Shown piece by piece: positions 25,708 through 35,148 of a stretch of 52,408 bases of DNA. The notes under the pieces were generated by a model. It was not told where the DNA came from and searched no databases. It worked only from the letters and a program-made list of their open reading frames with translations. This DNA comes from Planctomycetaceae bacterium (GTDB lineage: Bacteria; Planctomycetota; Planctomycetia; Pirellulales; Lacipirellulaceae). The stretch lies in the NCBI GenBank assembly GCA_002702655.1, contig PABB01000006.1, positions 1-52,408 of the forward strand. Reading direction: 5' to 3'. The translations under genes and the position numbers were made by a program. Every line of letters begins with the position of its first letter. Within the stretch, counting starts at the first letter, position 1.

Positions 25708-27372
25708 ATGCGTGCGGTCACCAGATTGAGAAGTAACGTGCAGTCACAGCGAATATCGCTTTGCGTGGCAATGCTTGCCGTCGCGATCGTACCTTTGTCC
25801 GGCTGCGGCTTGGGCCAGTGGATGCACAACGGACTCAAGGTCGGTCCGAACTACGTTAAGCCGTCCGCACCACATGGTCGAGATTGGATCAGTGACACGG
25901 CTGGCGAAGCTGACGAAACCGCGGAAGAGGGTAGCACACCACAATTCTCCCGCAACCGGCAACAGGAATGCCGTTGGTGGAGCCAGTTCAACGACCCGAT
26001 TCTCGACGAGCTTGTCGGCGCGGCGTTCGAGAACAACCTCAGCGCGAAAGCGGCCGCCTACCGGGTGATGCAGGCGAGGTACGCGCGGTACGCAACCACT
26101 GGCACGATCTTCCCTCAGACTCAAACCTACTCCGGTTCCTATTCGCGGAGTTTGCGCAGTGGAAATGCCTCGGGCGTAAACGGAATCCCCGGCATCCCGC
26201 GATACAACTCGTCCTGGGACACCGGTTTCGACCTGAACTGGGAACTTGACTTCTGGGGACGCATTCGACGGTCGATACTCGCCGCCAACGCAAACTACGA
26301 GGCCACGATCGAAGACCTCGACGATGTCCTCGTCACGTTGGTTGCCGATGTCGCGTCCACCTATCTGGAAATCCGCGGAGTCGACCGTCGTCTTGCGTAT
26401 GCTCGACAGAATGTCGAGATACAGCAAGGGACACTCGATATCAACGAGATAAAACTCGACGCGGGGAAGATCTCCGCTGTCGATGTTGAACAGGCGAAGA
26501 CCAACCTCTACCAAACCGAATCAACAATCCCGCAGTTGCTTGAGTCGCGCCGCCAACTGGAGAACCGGCTGTCGGTGCTGCTCGGTGTTCCTCCAAGCGA
26601 CCTGATGGAGATCATTGGCAGCGGCGACATACCGATCGTTCCCGAGACGGTTGTCGTGGGCATCCCGGCCGATCTGCTGAGAAGGCGTCCCGACATTCGC
26701 GCCGCCGAACGACGTGTGGCGGCGCAATCGGAACAGATCGGAATCGCGAAGGCGGATTTGTACCCGACGTTTTCCCTCACGGGATCGCTCGGCCTGAGCG
26801 CGGCTGAACTTGGGGACCTGTTTCAGACTACAAGTGGCACTGGCTTGGTTTCACCTGGGTTCCGCTGGAACATCCTCAATTACGGTCAGTTGACAAATCT
26901 GGTGCAGGTGCAGAGAGAAGCCCTGCTGGAAGACGTCGCCAACTACCAGAACACGGTGTTGACGGCGCAGCAAGAAGTCGAAGACGCGATGGCCCAGTTC
27001 CTCTATGCACGCCATCAATATGCAAAATTGACGAAAGCGGTTGAAGCAGCCACGGAGGCAGTGCGCCTGGGTGAGATACAGTGGCAAGAAGGCGAGATCG
27101 AGTACAACCAAGTCTTCACTCTCCAGGCAACGCTCGTTGCACTCCAATCCGAATTGGTTCAAGCTGAACTGCGCACTGCGCAAGGCCTGGTCGAGATCAA
27201 TCGCGCACTCGGTGGCGGCTGGGAAGTCCGCTGCAACGAGTGCATCCCGAAGATTCGCTACGCGTGCGACCCGACGATGGCTCCCGGCAAACCCGAACCC
27301 GAACTCTGTGCCCCCGACTGCATGTGCCCCCGGTGTCGAGCCGCTCGTAGGGGGCATGCCTCTGTCCACTAG
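25708..27372 (+). CDS. RND efflux outer-membrane factor lipoprotein (NodT/OprM-type) with Cys-rich tail
   Basis: A 554-aa outer-membrane channel of the TolC/NodT family. The lipobox PLSGC (29-33) marks a lipoprotein; a GTG at 25738 would give a shorter, more usual signal peptide. The typical GLKVGPNYVKP follows, then two OEP repeats. Family motifs include GFDLNWELDFWGRIRR, VGIPADLLRRRPDIRAAER and GFRWNILNYGQL. Most members end shortly after ALGGGW; here another ~45 residues with seven cysteines follow (CNEC, then CAPDCMCPRC). The gene has no adaptor or permease of its own next to it and may serve the first RND pair (17362-22226), which lacks a channel. The downstream TetR gene is convergent. 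Confidence 0.92.
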   Translation: MRAVTRLRSNVQSQRISLCVAMLAVAIVPLSGCGLGQWMHNGLKVGPNYVKPSAPHGRDWISDTAGEADETAEEGSTPQFSRNRQQECRWWSQFNDPILDELVGAAFENNLSAKAAAYRVMQARYARYATTGTIFPQTQTYSGSYSRSLRSGNASGVNGIPGIPRYNSSWDTGFDLNWELDFWGRIRRSILAANANYEATIEDLDDVLVTLVADVASTYLEIRGVDRRLAYARQNVEIQQGTLDINEIKLDAGKISAVDVEQAKTNLYQTESTIPQLLESRRQLENRLSVLLGVPPSDLMEIIGSGDIPIVPETVVVGIPADLLRRRPDIRAAERRVAAQSEQIGIAKADLYPTFSLTGSLGLSAAELGDLFQTTSGTGLVSPGFRWNILNYGQLTNLVQVQREALLEDVANYQNTVLTAQQEVEDAMAQFLYARHQYAKLTKAVEAATEAVRLGEIQWQEGEIEYNQVFTLQATLVALQSELVQAELRTAQGLVEINRALGGGWEVRCNECIPKIRYACDPTMAPGKPEPELCAPDCMCPRCRAARRGHASVH

Positions 27373-27415
27373 CTACTCGGTTCGAGTGGGATCGAAGACT
27401 GAGCCCCCCGTCAGG

Positions 27416-28075
27416 TCATCGAGTCGAAGGCTCGGCATTCGACACGGAATAGTCCCGAATGGCTGCCAGAGTGACGCGGAGGACGTGGTCGGTCAGGCGT
27501 GGAATCGTGAACTTCCGGTACTCGCTCTTGGAAATCACGAGCTGGTCCATCTGCCGACCGAACTTGAAGTGGAAGCACTGGCTGACGACGCTGATTGCCA
27601 GCATGTGCTGTTCAATCTTCGGCGTGCCGGAAGGAAGTAGCCTGGCGATGACAGAGTTAAGATAGTCGAATCGCGGTTTGACGTATGAACGGGCCATGTG
27701 AGCGGTGGCTTCGGTTGGCGTCATCATTTCGCGCCGCATTAGCATCGCCTCGGGCGACATTCTGTCGATTTCGCTCATCGAAACCGCTAGCATGCCGGCG
27801 ATAATCTCTCGCAGTTGGACTTCCGGCGCGTCTTCGCTCATTCCGCCCCGCTGATCGTATGCGTGGCGGTCTCCGACGATGGTGCGGTGGGCGCTCTCGA
27901 CAGCCGCGATGTACAGCGGCTCTTTTCCGCCAAAGTGATAGCGGACGGCGTTCAGATTAACCTCCGCCCTGGCGCAGATATCCCTCAGGTTGGCGCTGTC
28001 GAGGCCCTCTTCCGCGAACGCCACGATCGCGGCACGGAGCAGCCTTTCGCGAGTGGTCTGATTCTCCTGAGTCAT
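27416..28075 (-). CDS. TetR-family regulator, CecR/DUF1956-like
   Basis: A 219-aa repressor. The HTH is RLLRAAIVAFAEEGLDSANL, then RDICARAEVNLNAVRYHFGGKE (about 9-52); the VRYHFGGKEPLY sequence is typical of CecR/YbiH-like TetR proteins with a DUF1956 C-terminal domain. It is divergent from the second RND operon (28264). The 190-bp gap holds two palindromes, one overlapping its own -10, so it very likely represses itself and the adaptor-pump genes. It is related to the regulator at 46648 but has a different operator. Confidence 0.92.
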   Translation of the reverse strand: MTQENQTTRERLLRAAIVAFAEEGLDSANLRDICARAEVNLNAVRYHFGGKEPLYIAAVESAHRTIVGDRHAYDQRGGMSEDAPEVQLREIIAGMLAVSMSEIDRMSPEAMLMRREMMTPTEATAHMARSYVKPRFDYLNSVIARLLPSGTPKIEQHMLAISVVSQCFHFKFGRQMDQLVISKSEYRKFTIPRLTDHVLRVTLAAIRDYSVSNAEPSTR

Positions 28076-28090
28076 CGATTCACGCTCGGT

Positions 28091-28104
28091 AATACGCTTG
28101 TATT
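28091..28104. promoter_or_regulatory. Probable TetR operator (imperfect), AATACGCTTGTATT
   Basis: A near-perfect inverted repeat (AATAC/GTATT arms) 16 bp upstream of the CecR-like start at 28075. It resembles the perfect palindrome at 28127-28142 and is likely a second binding site for the same regulator. Confidence 0.6.
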
Positions 28105-28126
28105 AGTCGGTTGGTCTCCCTACACT

Positions 28127-28142
28127 TAATACACGTGTATTA
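28127..28142. promoter_or_regulatory. Perfect TetR operator, TAATACACGTGTATTA
   Basis: A perfect 16-bp palindrome midway between the divergent TetR and RND adaptor genes. It overlaps the -10 box of the TetR promoter on the minus strand. The same core occurs imperfectly at 28091-28104. Confidence 0.72.
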
Positions 28143-28167
28143 TTCCATGCCGATACGGAAGCGTCAA
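28139..28167 (-). promoter_or_regulatory. Promoter of the CecR-like TetR gene
   Basis: On the minus strand TTGACG (28162-28167) and AATAAT (28139-28144) are separated by 17 bp. The perfect palindrome 28127-28142 overlaps the -10, giving a simple autorepression layout. Confidence 0.6.
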
Positions 28168-28263
28168 TTCAAAAGGCAGATCCCTGGCTTGCCGCTCAGG
28201 CGGGAGAATTGACGCTGTTTGCGGCTTCGCTGACAAGCGGAGCCTTTGCTCTTGAGGCACTCG

Positions 28264-29883
28264 ATGGCCAGAACAGAACACCCGCCACTGCCCGTCGCGG
28301 ACATCGACAGTTCCCCCGCGGAAATCGATGGCCAGTCGCGATTAGCGAAAGTCGCGGGGGCGCCTGACGCCGCACCGAAACCAACCGGGTCGGCAACCCT
28401 GCTGCAGAACCTGACGACCGTTCTTGTTCGCTCATTGGTCTCGATTGGCATCCTAGGCGGCAGCATTGCCACGTTCGTTTACCTGCAGGCCACGCGTCCC
28501 ACTCCGGTCCCCGAATTAGCCGATGCATCCGTCCCGGAAGTTCAGGCAGCGATTGTCAGCAGCAGCAATCGGGGCATCGATTTTGAAGTGGATGGCGTCG
28601 TCATCCCGTTCAAGCGGATCGAAGTGCCCGTTGAGGTCGAGGGGGTCGTCGCCAAGCGGTCGGAGAACTGCCGTATCGGTCGATATGTCCAGCAGGGGGA
28701 AGTGCTCGTCGAGATTGCGTCGGTGGACTACGAACTGGAAATTCGCCGACTTGAGGAGTTACTGGAGCAAGCGGAGTCAAATCTCACCGAACTGGCACTC
28801 GATATCGAGTCCCGGGAACAGAAAATCGCGCTCGCGGATGAAACCCTCAAGCTCAAACGCCTTGATCTGGCCCGAGCGGAAAAGCTGCTCGCCAAACGCG
28901 CGAGTTCTCAGTCGAACGTCGAGGCCTCCCAAGTGGACGTGTTGCAAGCCCGCACGAGCCTGCAAACCGAGAGCGACCAGTTGACCATCGCGAAGGCCAC
29001 GCGTCAGCGGCTAGAGAGCGCGCGCGACTTGGCTTCGGTGCAGTTGCAACGCGCGCGCGTCGACCAGCAGCGATGCACCGTTCGGTCACCGATCGCCGGC
29101 GTGATCACGCAGGAGCCGGTCGAGCAAGGCGTCTTCCTGCAGCGCGGCGCCACCGTCGCCACCGTGCAAGATGTCTCCACGATGGAGATTCGCTGTAGCC
29201 TGAACATGCGGCAAATGAACTGGCTCTGGAGCGGTGGGTCGACGAGTCACATGCCGGAGAGCGCAGCATCAACCGGGGCCTCTCGTACCGCCGACCACAC
29301 AGAGGGTGCCTATCACATTCCTCCGACGCCCGTCACGGTGAAGCTTGAGATCGATGGGGCGCAGTATTCCTGGGAAGGGAGCCTCGAGTACTTCGACGGC
29401 GCCGAAGTCGACCGCTTGACGCGGTTAGTAGCCTGCCGCGTGTACGTTCGCGACCCGCAGGGACAGTCGCAGAGCAGAGCGACCTTGGCTCCGGGCGCAT
29501 CACCGCGGATATCGCTGATGACCGGCATGTTCGTGAGGCTCGAGGTTCACGCCACGCCACGCGTGAAACTGCTCGAGCTTCCCGAAGCGGCCCTCTATCC
29601 CGGCAACAACGTGTGGTCGGTCGTACCTGTCGCCGACACAGGGGCGACGACTGCCCCAACGACAACCGAGCCGACAGTATTCACCTCAACAGCCACGACA
29701 CCGGGCAGCCCGGAGTACAAGACGGGTGAACTGCGTCACCTGCCTGTGCGAGTCGCCCACACCGAAGGCGACAAGGTGCTCGTGTATGCCGGGGGCGGGT
29801 TGCGGGAAGGCGACCGAGTCGTCGTCTCGCCGCTCGCCGCCCCGGTGGATGGCTCTATGGTCAAGCATCGGGGAGAGCGATGA
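28264..29883 (+). CDS. RND efflux periplasmic adaptor (HlyD/MFP family), second system
   Basis: A 539-aa adaptor. The start at ATG 28264 has GAGG 6-7 bases upstream. It has a cytoplasmic N-terminal segment and one membrane anchor (SLVSIGILGGSIATFVYLQ, about 56-74) instead of a lipobox. Then come the first lipoyl half (VPVEVEGVVAKRSENCRIG), a coiled-coil hairpin (about 155-270) and the second lipoyl half (CTVRSPIAGVITQEPVEQG). The C-terminal beta domain contains a Thr/Ala-rich insert (TTAPTTTEPTVFTST). It is co-translated with the pump by an ATGA overlap and faces the CecR-like repressor across palindromic operators. Confidence 0.93.
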   Translation: MARTEHPPLPVADIDSSPAEIDGQSRLAKVAGAPDAAPKPTGSATLLQNLTTVLVRSLVSIGILGGSIATFVYLQATRPTPVPELADASVPEVQAAIVSSSNRGIDFEVDGVVIPFKRIEVPVEVEGVVAKRSENCRIGRYVQQGEVLVEIASVDYELEIRRLEELLEQAESNLTELALDIESREQKIALADETLKLKRLDLARAEKLLAKRASSQSNVEASQVDVLQARTSLQTESDQLTIAKATRQRLESARDLASVQLQRARVDQQRCTVRSPIAGVITQEPVEQGVFLQRGATVATVQDVSTMEIRCSLNMRQMNWLWSGGSTSHMPESAASTGASRTADHTEGAYHIPPTPVTVKLEIDGAQYSWEGSLEYFDGAEVDRLTRLVACRVYVRDPQGQSQSRATLAPGASPRISLMTGMFVRLEVHATPRVKLLELPEAALYPGNNVWSVVPVADTGATTAPTTTEPTVFTSTATTPGSPEYKTGELRHLPVRVAHTEGDKVLVYAGGGLREGDRVVVSPLAAPVDGSMVKHRGER

Positions 29884-32800
29884 GGCCATTCATTCGCTGG
29901 TCGATCTCCAACTCGCCCGCCATGAACATCATCATGGTTGGCATGATCTTGACCGGGGCGTTCTGCTTGCAGTCGCTCAATCGCGAGACGTTCCCGGAAT
30001 TCGACCTCGACATGATCTCGATCTCCGTCTCGTACCCAGGTGCGACGCCCGAGGAGGTCGAAGAAGGGATCTGTCAGAAGATCGAGGAGGCGGTGCGTTC
30101 GGTTCACGGCATCCACGAGGTGTCATCGACGGCCGCGGAGGGAATGGGAAGCGTTGCCCTCGAACTGAGCACCGACGTGGTTGACCGCGACCGCGTACTG
30201 AACGATGTCCGGTCGGCGATCGACCGGATTCCCAGCATGCCGGAGTTGGCGGAGGACCCGGTGGTCAAACTGCAGGAACATAACGAGCAGGTGATTCGTG
30301 TCGGCGTCGTCGGACCGAAAGACAGTAGCGAGCAGGCTCAATTGTCGCTACGGAAGGTCGCCGAATACGTGCGCGAAGACCTGTTGCAGCTGCCCAAGGT
30401 CTCCGAAGTTGAAATGGCTGGCGACAAGGAATATCAGATCGACATCGAAGTCTCGGAGGACATACTCCAGTCGCACGGATTCACGATCCAGCAGATCGCC
30501 GAAGCCGTCAGGCGTGAGAACAACGACACGCCCGGTGGCACGATCCGGTCACGGTCGCAGGAGGTTCTACTACGTGGACACAACCGCCGTCTCACCGGCA
30601 AAGAGATTGCGTCGCTGCCACTTCTGACGCAGCCAGACGGGGCAGTGCTCACGGTCGGCAACCTTTGCACGGTGCGGGACAGCTTTGCCGACACCGCCGC
30701 GATGAGCGAGATCAACGGACACCCGGTCTTGGTGCTGTCCGTTATGCGGAACTCGAGCGAAGACCTGCTCGCGATGGTTGACAAGGTCTACGAATATGTT
30801 GAGACGGCCGAGTTGCCCGCCGGATACCGCTTGCAGACGTGGGGCGACCGATCGGTGGAAGTCCGCGGCCGCATCGACCTGTTGGTCAAGAACAGTTGGC
30901 AAGGACTGATCGTTGTCTTCTTGGTCCTCGCCGCGTTCCTGGAACTGCGACTGGCGTTCTGGATCGCGATGGGCATTCCCTTCTCGCTACTGGGGACCGC
31001 AGCGTGGCTGGTGCTTACCGGCCAGACGCTGAACATGATCTCGATGTTCGCCTTTGTCATGGCTCTGGGCATGGTGGTCGACGACGCGATCGTCGTCGGT
31101 GAAAACATCTACTCCCACCGACTGTTGAAAAAGTCGGTTTTCCGCGCCGCCGTTGACGGCGCCGTCGAGGTGGTGCCCTCGGTCATCGCCTCCAGCGCTA
31201 CGACGATCATCGCGTTCCTGCCGCTGCTGTTTGTAAGCGGCACGCTGGGCAAGGTCATTTGCGTGATGCCGACCGTGATCATCGCGATGCTGATTGTGTC
31301 GCTGATCGAGTGCATGACGATCCTGCCGTGCCACCTTGCGCATGAGGACAGGGTCCTCTTTCACATTATGCACCGCGTCTTTTATGTGCTGTCATGGCTG
31401 CTTGTACCGCTCAAGTGGCTCAACCGGATTTCCTCGGCCGCGCTCGACTTCGTTGTCGCCACAATCTATCGCCCCGCACTCAACTGGGCTATGAGCAACC
31501 GCACGGTCTTTCTGTCTGGCTGCGTGTCGCTCTTCATCATATCGATGGGACTGGTCCTCTCGGGCCGGACCCCGTTTGTCTTTTTCCCGAAACTCGACAG
31601 CACGTCGATCAGCGCGTCGGTCACGTTCCCCGACGGGACTCCCGAGTCAGTCACCATCGACGCGGTGCGACAAGTTGAAGCGGCATTCTGGCGCGTCGCC
31701 CAACGTCTGAAGTCCGACAAGGGGGACATCGCTTCCATGTCGTACCTCACAGTCGGGAATCAGGTCGGCGATGGTGGTCCGCCGGGCCAACCCGCATCGA
31801 CAACTTCAGGGAGCAGTCACGTTGGCGGCGTGCAGGTCGAGTTGGTCGAGCCATCAAACCGCTCGTACCGCAGCGACGAAATCTCCTCCGCGTGGCGTGA
31901 CGAAGTCGGAGAGATTCCTGGGGCAGAGTCGGTGTCGTTCGGAGCCAGCTTCTCTGGCCCTGGCGGTTCACCCATTGAGTTCAAGCTGACGGCCAACCGA
32001 GATGGCGTTCCGTATTTGTCCGAGGCGATCGAACGTTGCAAGGCAAGACTGGCCGAGTACCCCGGCGTGTTCGACATCGCCGACGATTCATCTCCGGGCA
32101 AGTGGGAGTTTAGAATCCGTGTCAAGGACAGCGCGATGGCGACGGGCGTCCGCGCGGCGGACCTCGCCGAAACGGTTCGCGCAACCTATTACGGACAGGA
32201 AGTAATGCGACTGCAGCGCGGTCGCCACGAGGTCCGGTTGATGGTGCGCTATCCCAAGGAAGACCGGCAGTCGATCACGGGGTTCGACGACATGCGGGTA
32301 CGCACCAGCGACGGCAGCCAACGACCTTTGAGCGAATTGGCTCAGGTTGACGTTGTTCGCGGCTATTCAGAAATCAACCGCATCGATCAGCAGCGCTGCA
32401 TCACCGTAACGGCGGATGTCGAAGAATCGACCGGGAACGCAAGCGAGATCGTAAACGACCTCAAGGCAAGTTTCCTCCCCGACATGCTGGCTCAATACCC
32501 GGGGCTGCGTGTCCGTTGGGGCGGTCAGCAGGAACAGCAGAGCGAGTCATTTCAAAGCATGTTTGCCGGATTCGGCGTGGCCATGATGGCCATGTTCGTT
32601 CTGCTCGCGTTCGAGTTCAAGTCCTACATTCAGCCGCTCATCATCCTAGCCATCATCCCGTTTGGACTGATAGGAGCGATCTGGGGACACGCCATCTTGG
32701 GGCTGCCTCTAACTATCTTCAGCCTCTTCGGCCTGGTCGCGCTAACCGGCATTGTCATCAACGATTCGATCGTGCTCGTCGACTTCATCAACCACCAGCG

Positions 32801-33125
32801 CTCAACGGATATGAGCGATGGCGATGCGCTCCTCGAAGCCGGCCAACGCCGCTTCCGGCCCGTGATGTTGACCACCCTGACCACCGTCGGCGGCCTGACC
32901 CCAATCTTGCTGGAAACATCCTTTCAGGCCCAAATGTTAATCCCCATGGCCGCGAGCGTCGCCTTCGGCGAGATCGTCGCCACGATTCTCGTGCTGCTCC
33001 TCGTTCCGGTGCTGTATTCTTTCTACTTGTCCGTTGCGAAGCCCGAAGCCGTCGAACACGACGATGCTGAATGGCCGGTTTCGGAATCGAACTCGGCAAC
33101 GCTCCACCCAGAGTTGGCAGGGTGA
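29880..33125 (+). CDS. RND efflux permease, second system
   Basis: A 1081-aa inner-membrane antiporter. The N-terminus FIRWSISNSPAMNIIMVGM is the first helix. The porter motif YPGATPEEVEEGICQKIEEAV marks the non-AcrB subgroup found with lipid-anchored or HlyD-like adaptors. TM4 has GMVVDDAIVVGENIYSH with both relay aspartates. The second half includes VALTGIVINDSIVLVDFIN and RFRPVMLTTLTTVGGL. A Gly/Ser-rich loop near 640-655 (PPGQPASTTSGSS) is longer than usual. The matching channel is probably the convergent outer-membrane factor 133 bp downstream (33259-34851). The substrate cannot be read from sequence. Confidence 0.94.
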   Translation: MRPFIRWSISNSPAMNIIMVGMILTGAFCLQSLNRETFPEFDLDMISISVSYPGATPEEVEEGICQKIEEAVRSVHGIHEVSSTAAEGMGSVALELSTDVVDRDRVLNDVRSAIDRIPSMPELAEDPVVKLQEHNEQVIRVGVVGPKDSSEQAQLSLRKVAEYVREDLLQLPKVSEVEMAGDKEYQIDIEVSEDILQSHGFTIQQIAEAVRRENNDTPGGTIRSRSQEVLLRGHNRRLTGKEIASLPLLTQPDGAVLTVGNLCTVRDSFADTAAMSEINGHPVLVLSVMRNSSEDLLAMVDKVYEYVETAELPAGYRLQTWGDRSVEVRGRIDLLVKNSWQGLIVVFLVLAAFLELRLAFWIAMGIPFSLLGTAAWLVLTGQTLNMISMFAFVMALGMVVDDAIVVGENIYSHRLLKKSVFRAAVDGAVEVVPSVIASSATTIIAFLPLLFVSGTLGKVICVMPTVIIAMLIVSLIECMTILPCHLAHEDRVLFHIMHRVFYVLSWLLVPLKWLNRISSAALDFVVATIYRPALNWAMSNRTVFLSGCVSLFIISMGLVLSGRTPFVFFPKLDSTSISASVTFPDGTPESVTIDAVRQVEAAFWRVAQRLKSDKGDIASMSYLTVGNQVGDGGPPGQPASTTSGSSHVGGVQVELVEPSNRSYRSDEISSAWRDEVGEIPGAESVSFGASFSGPGGSPIEFKLTANRDGVPYLSEAIERCKARLAEYPGVFDIADDSSPGKWEFRIRVKDSAMATGVRAADLAETVRATYYGQEVMRLQRGRHEVRLMVRYPKEDRQSITGFDDMRVRTSDGSQRPLSELAQVDVVRGYSEINRIDQQRCITVTADVEESTGNASEIVNDLKASFLPDMLAQYPGLRVRWGGQQEQQSESFQSMFAGFGVAMMAMFVLLAFEFKSYIQPLIILAIIPFGLIGAIWGHAILGLPLTIFSLFGLVALTGIVINDSIVLVDFINHQRSTDMSDGDALLEAGQRRFRPVMLTTLTTVGGLTPILLETSFQAQMLIPMAASVAFGEIVATILVLLLVPVLYSFYLSVAKPEAVEHDDAEWPVSESNSATLHPELAG

Positions 33126-33258
33126 GCCTCCAGCGTAGTGTTCAAGAGGCTGTCAGCCCGCTGACCACAACAGTCGGCGATGAGAATGGCCTAAGGAATT
33201 GCGGAGGCGGTCGTGGCTTTGACCGTCAACTACCTTGGCGGAATGCTTGGCCTGTCCT

Positions 33259-34851
33259 CTACTTCGGCTGGGAGATTTCAGGAAGCATCTCAGGTTGGGG
33301 TGCGTCCAACTCCTCTGGTGCTGGCTGAGAGGGCAAAAAGGACGCGACAGGAAGTAGATTCTCTGCGGGGATTTCTGCGTATCGAGTCTGCCATCCACCT
33401 CCCAACTCCTTGTAAACCTTGACAAGATTCTCGCTGACCTGGCCGCGGCTGCTGGCCAGCAATTCTTGGCGAAGCACGAGCACTCGCTGGGAGTCAAGCA
33501 CACGCTGGAAGTCGGCCTTGCCTTCGCTGTATTGAAGCGTGGCGATCTCGACCGCCCGCTCGGCAGAAGTGACCGCTGATTGCAGAGTGGCGATGGTCTC
33601 CCTCTCTTTGAGATACGAAATGATGGCGTCTTCGGTCGCACGGTCGGCGTCAAGCACGACTTGTCGGTAGCCTAGTAGCGCCTGCTGGAACCTTGCTTCC
33701 TGCGCGCGGTAGCCGTTGATCAAGCGGCCATAGTTCAGAATATCCCACGAAAATCCGGGACCGATGGATCCGGCGAGCGACTCCGAACGGAACAGGTCGG
33801 AGAATTTCTCCGATTCCAGGCCGATCGAACCAGTCAGAGCAACATGCGGGTACAGGTTCGATTCGCTGATGCCAAGCAAGGCGCTCTGGATGGCAACCTG
33901 ACGTTCCGCCGCGCGGACGTCGGGCCGACGACGGAGCAAATCGGCGGGAATGCCAACCACCACTTGTTCCGGCGCGGTTGGTATCGCACCGGCTGTCGTC
34001 TCGGCGGAAATGTCGAATGGGGGTGCGCCCAGCAGCACGCACAGGGCATTCTGAGTCTTGCGAATGGCCTCTTCCAGCGGCGGAATGGTGGCACGCGTCG
34101 CTTCCAGATTGGTCGACGCCTGGGCCACATCAAGTTCGCTTACGCGGCCATTCTCAAACCGCGTCTGTGCCAGACCGAGCGTCTCTTCTTGTAGTTCGAC
34201 ATTGCGGCGAACGATAGTGAGTCGCTGTTGTAGCGTCCGCATCTGAACGTAGGCCGAGGCGATCTCGGCCTGCAGCACCACCAGCACGTCGTCGTAGTTG
34301 AAAATCGACTCTTCGTGATTGGCTTCCGCCGCCTCAACGAGCCTGCGAAAACGCCCCCACAAGTCGAGTTCCCAAGAGGCGTTGAAACCTACGTTCCACC
34401 GGTCGTACTCAAGCACCGGAAACTGGAAGGCCGTGGTTTCGCTACTCTTGATGCGGGAGAATCCTCCGGTTGCTTGCTGAGACTGCGGGCCAAGCGTGCC
34501 TCGTGCGGTGTAGAGTAGTGCGCGTGCTTCCACCACTCGCATCGCCGCTTGACGCAGTTGCAGGTTCTCGGCAGCGGCCTCCTCCTCAAGAGCGTTAAGC
34601 AGCGGGTCGCCGAAGACTTGCCACCAGCTGCTGTAGTTGCCGGAAGCCGTGACCAGCGATGGATTGTCGGCGTCAATCCACTCGGGAGCGATAGGAACCG
34701 CAGGAGGGCAGTAGTTGGGCCCCACCTTCAGATGCTGCTTGAGCCATTGCCTGGGTGGCGTCAGGCAACCAGGGGTTGCACATAAACTCACCGCCATCAG
34801 CAGCATCGCTGTTAGTCGACGGGTAGGACCGAAGAAGTGGTTGGCATCCAT
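33259..34851 (-). CDS. RND efflux outer-membrane factor lipoprotein (NodT/OprM-type), second copy
   Basis: A 530-aa channel. The lipobox ATPGC (Cys29) follows a short signal (RLTAMLLMAVSLC). The mature protein begins with LKVGPNYCPP. Two OEP repeats carry GFNASWELDLWGRFRR, VGIPADLLRRRPDVRAAER and GFSWDILNYGRL. It ends after KELGGGWQTRY with a Pro-rich tail of about 35 residues, with no cysteine cluster, unlike the copy at 25708. GGAG lies 7 bases before the ATG. It is convergent with the second RND pump and divergent from the TetR of the third system, so it may serve either. Confidence 0.93.
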   Translation of the reverse strand: MDANHFFGPTRRLTAMLLMAVSLCATPGCLTPPRQWLKQHLKVGPNYCPPAVPIAPEWIDADNPSLVTASGNYSSWWQVFGDPLLNALEEEAAAENLQLRQAAMRVVEARALLYTARGTLGPQSQQATGGFSRIKSSETTAFQFPVLEYDRWNVGFNASWELDLWGRFRRLVEAAEANHEESIFNYDDVLVVLQAEIASAYVQMRTLQQRLTIVRRNVELQEETLGLAQTRFENGRVSELDVAQASTNLEATRATIPPLEEAIRKTQNALCVLLGAPPFDISAETTAGAIPTAPEQVVVGIPADLLRRRPDVRAAERQVAIQSALLGISESNLYPHVALTGSIGLESEKFSDLFRSESLAGSIGPGFSWDILNYGRLINGYRAQEARFQQALLGYRQVVLDADRATEDAIISYLKERETIATLQSAVTSAERAVEIATLQYSEGKADFQRVLDSQRVLVLRQELLASSRGQVSENLVKVYKELGGGWQTRYAEIPAENLLPVASFLPSQPAPEELDAPQPEMLPEISQPK

Positions 34852-35063
34852 GCATCTGCTCCGAACCGATAGCGTAGCCTGCCGAGCCTTCCCTGGCCCG
34901 GCGACACGACAGCACCGCTGTCATGCGCTGCGATCGGTCTTTTCCTTAGTTACTAATTCGAACATCTGTGGGGAACACGCCCAGAATTGTGCCAGGATCG
35001 TGCGAAACTTATCGCGGATGCCAGCAAATGGACAGGATTGTCGCAATCCACGGTGAAGCGAAG

Positions 35064-35092
35064 TTGACAAAATGACCGATCGGTCATATTAT
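35064..35092 (+). promoter_or_regulatory. Strong promoter with TetR operator in its spacer
   Basis: A consensus -35 TTGACA (35064-35069) and -10 TATTAT (35087-35092) are 17 bp apart. The spacer contains the perfect palindrome TGACCGATCGGTCA (35073-35086; ATGACC...GGTCAT extends it to 16 bp). It lies 57 bp before the TetR start and should drive TetR, adaptor and pump as one operon, off when repressor is bound. The operator matches the two near 12380 and 12491. Confidence 0.82.
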
Positions 35093-35148
35093 TGACTGTA
35101 CTTTCATCTTAAGCCGCTCACCCGCCCAGATTTCACGGAACTCCCGTC

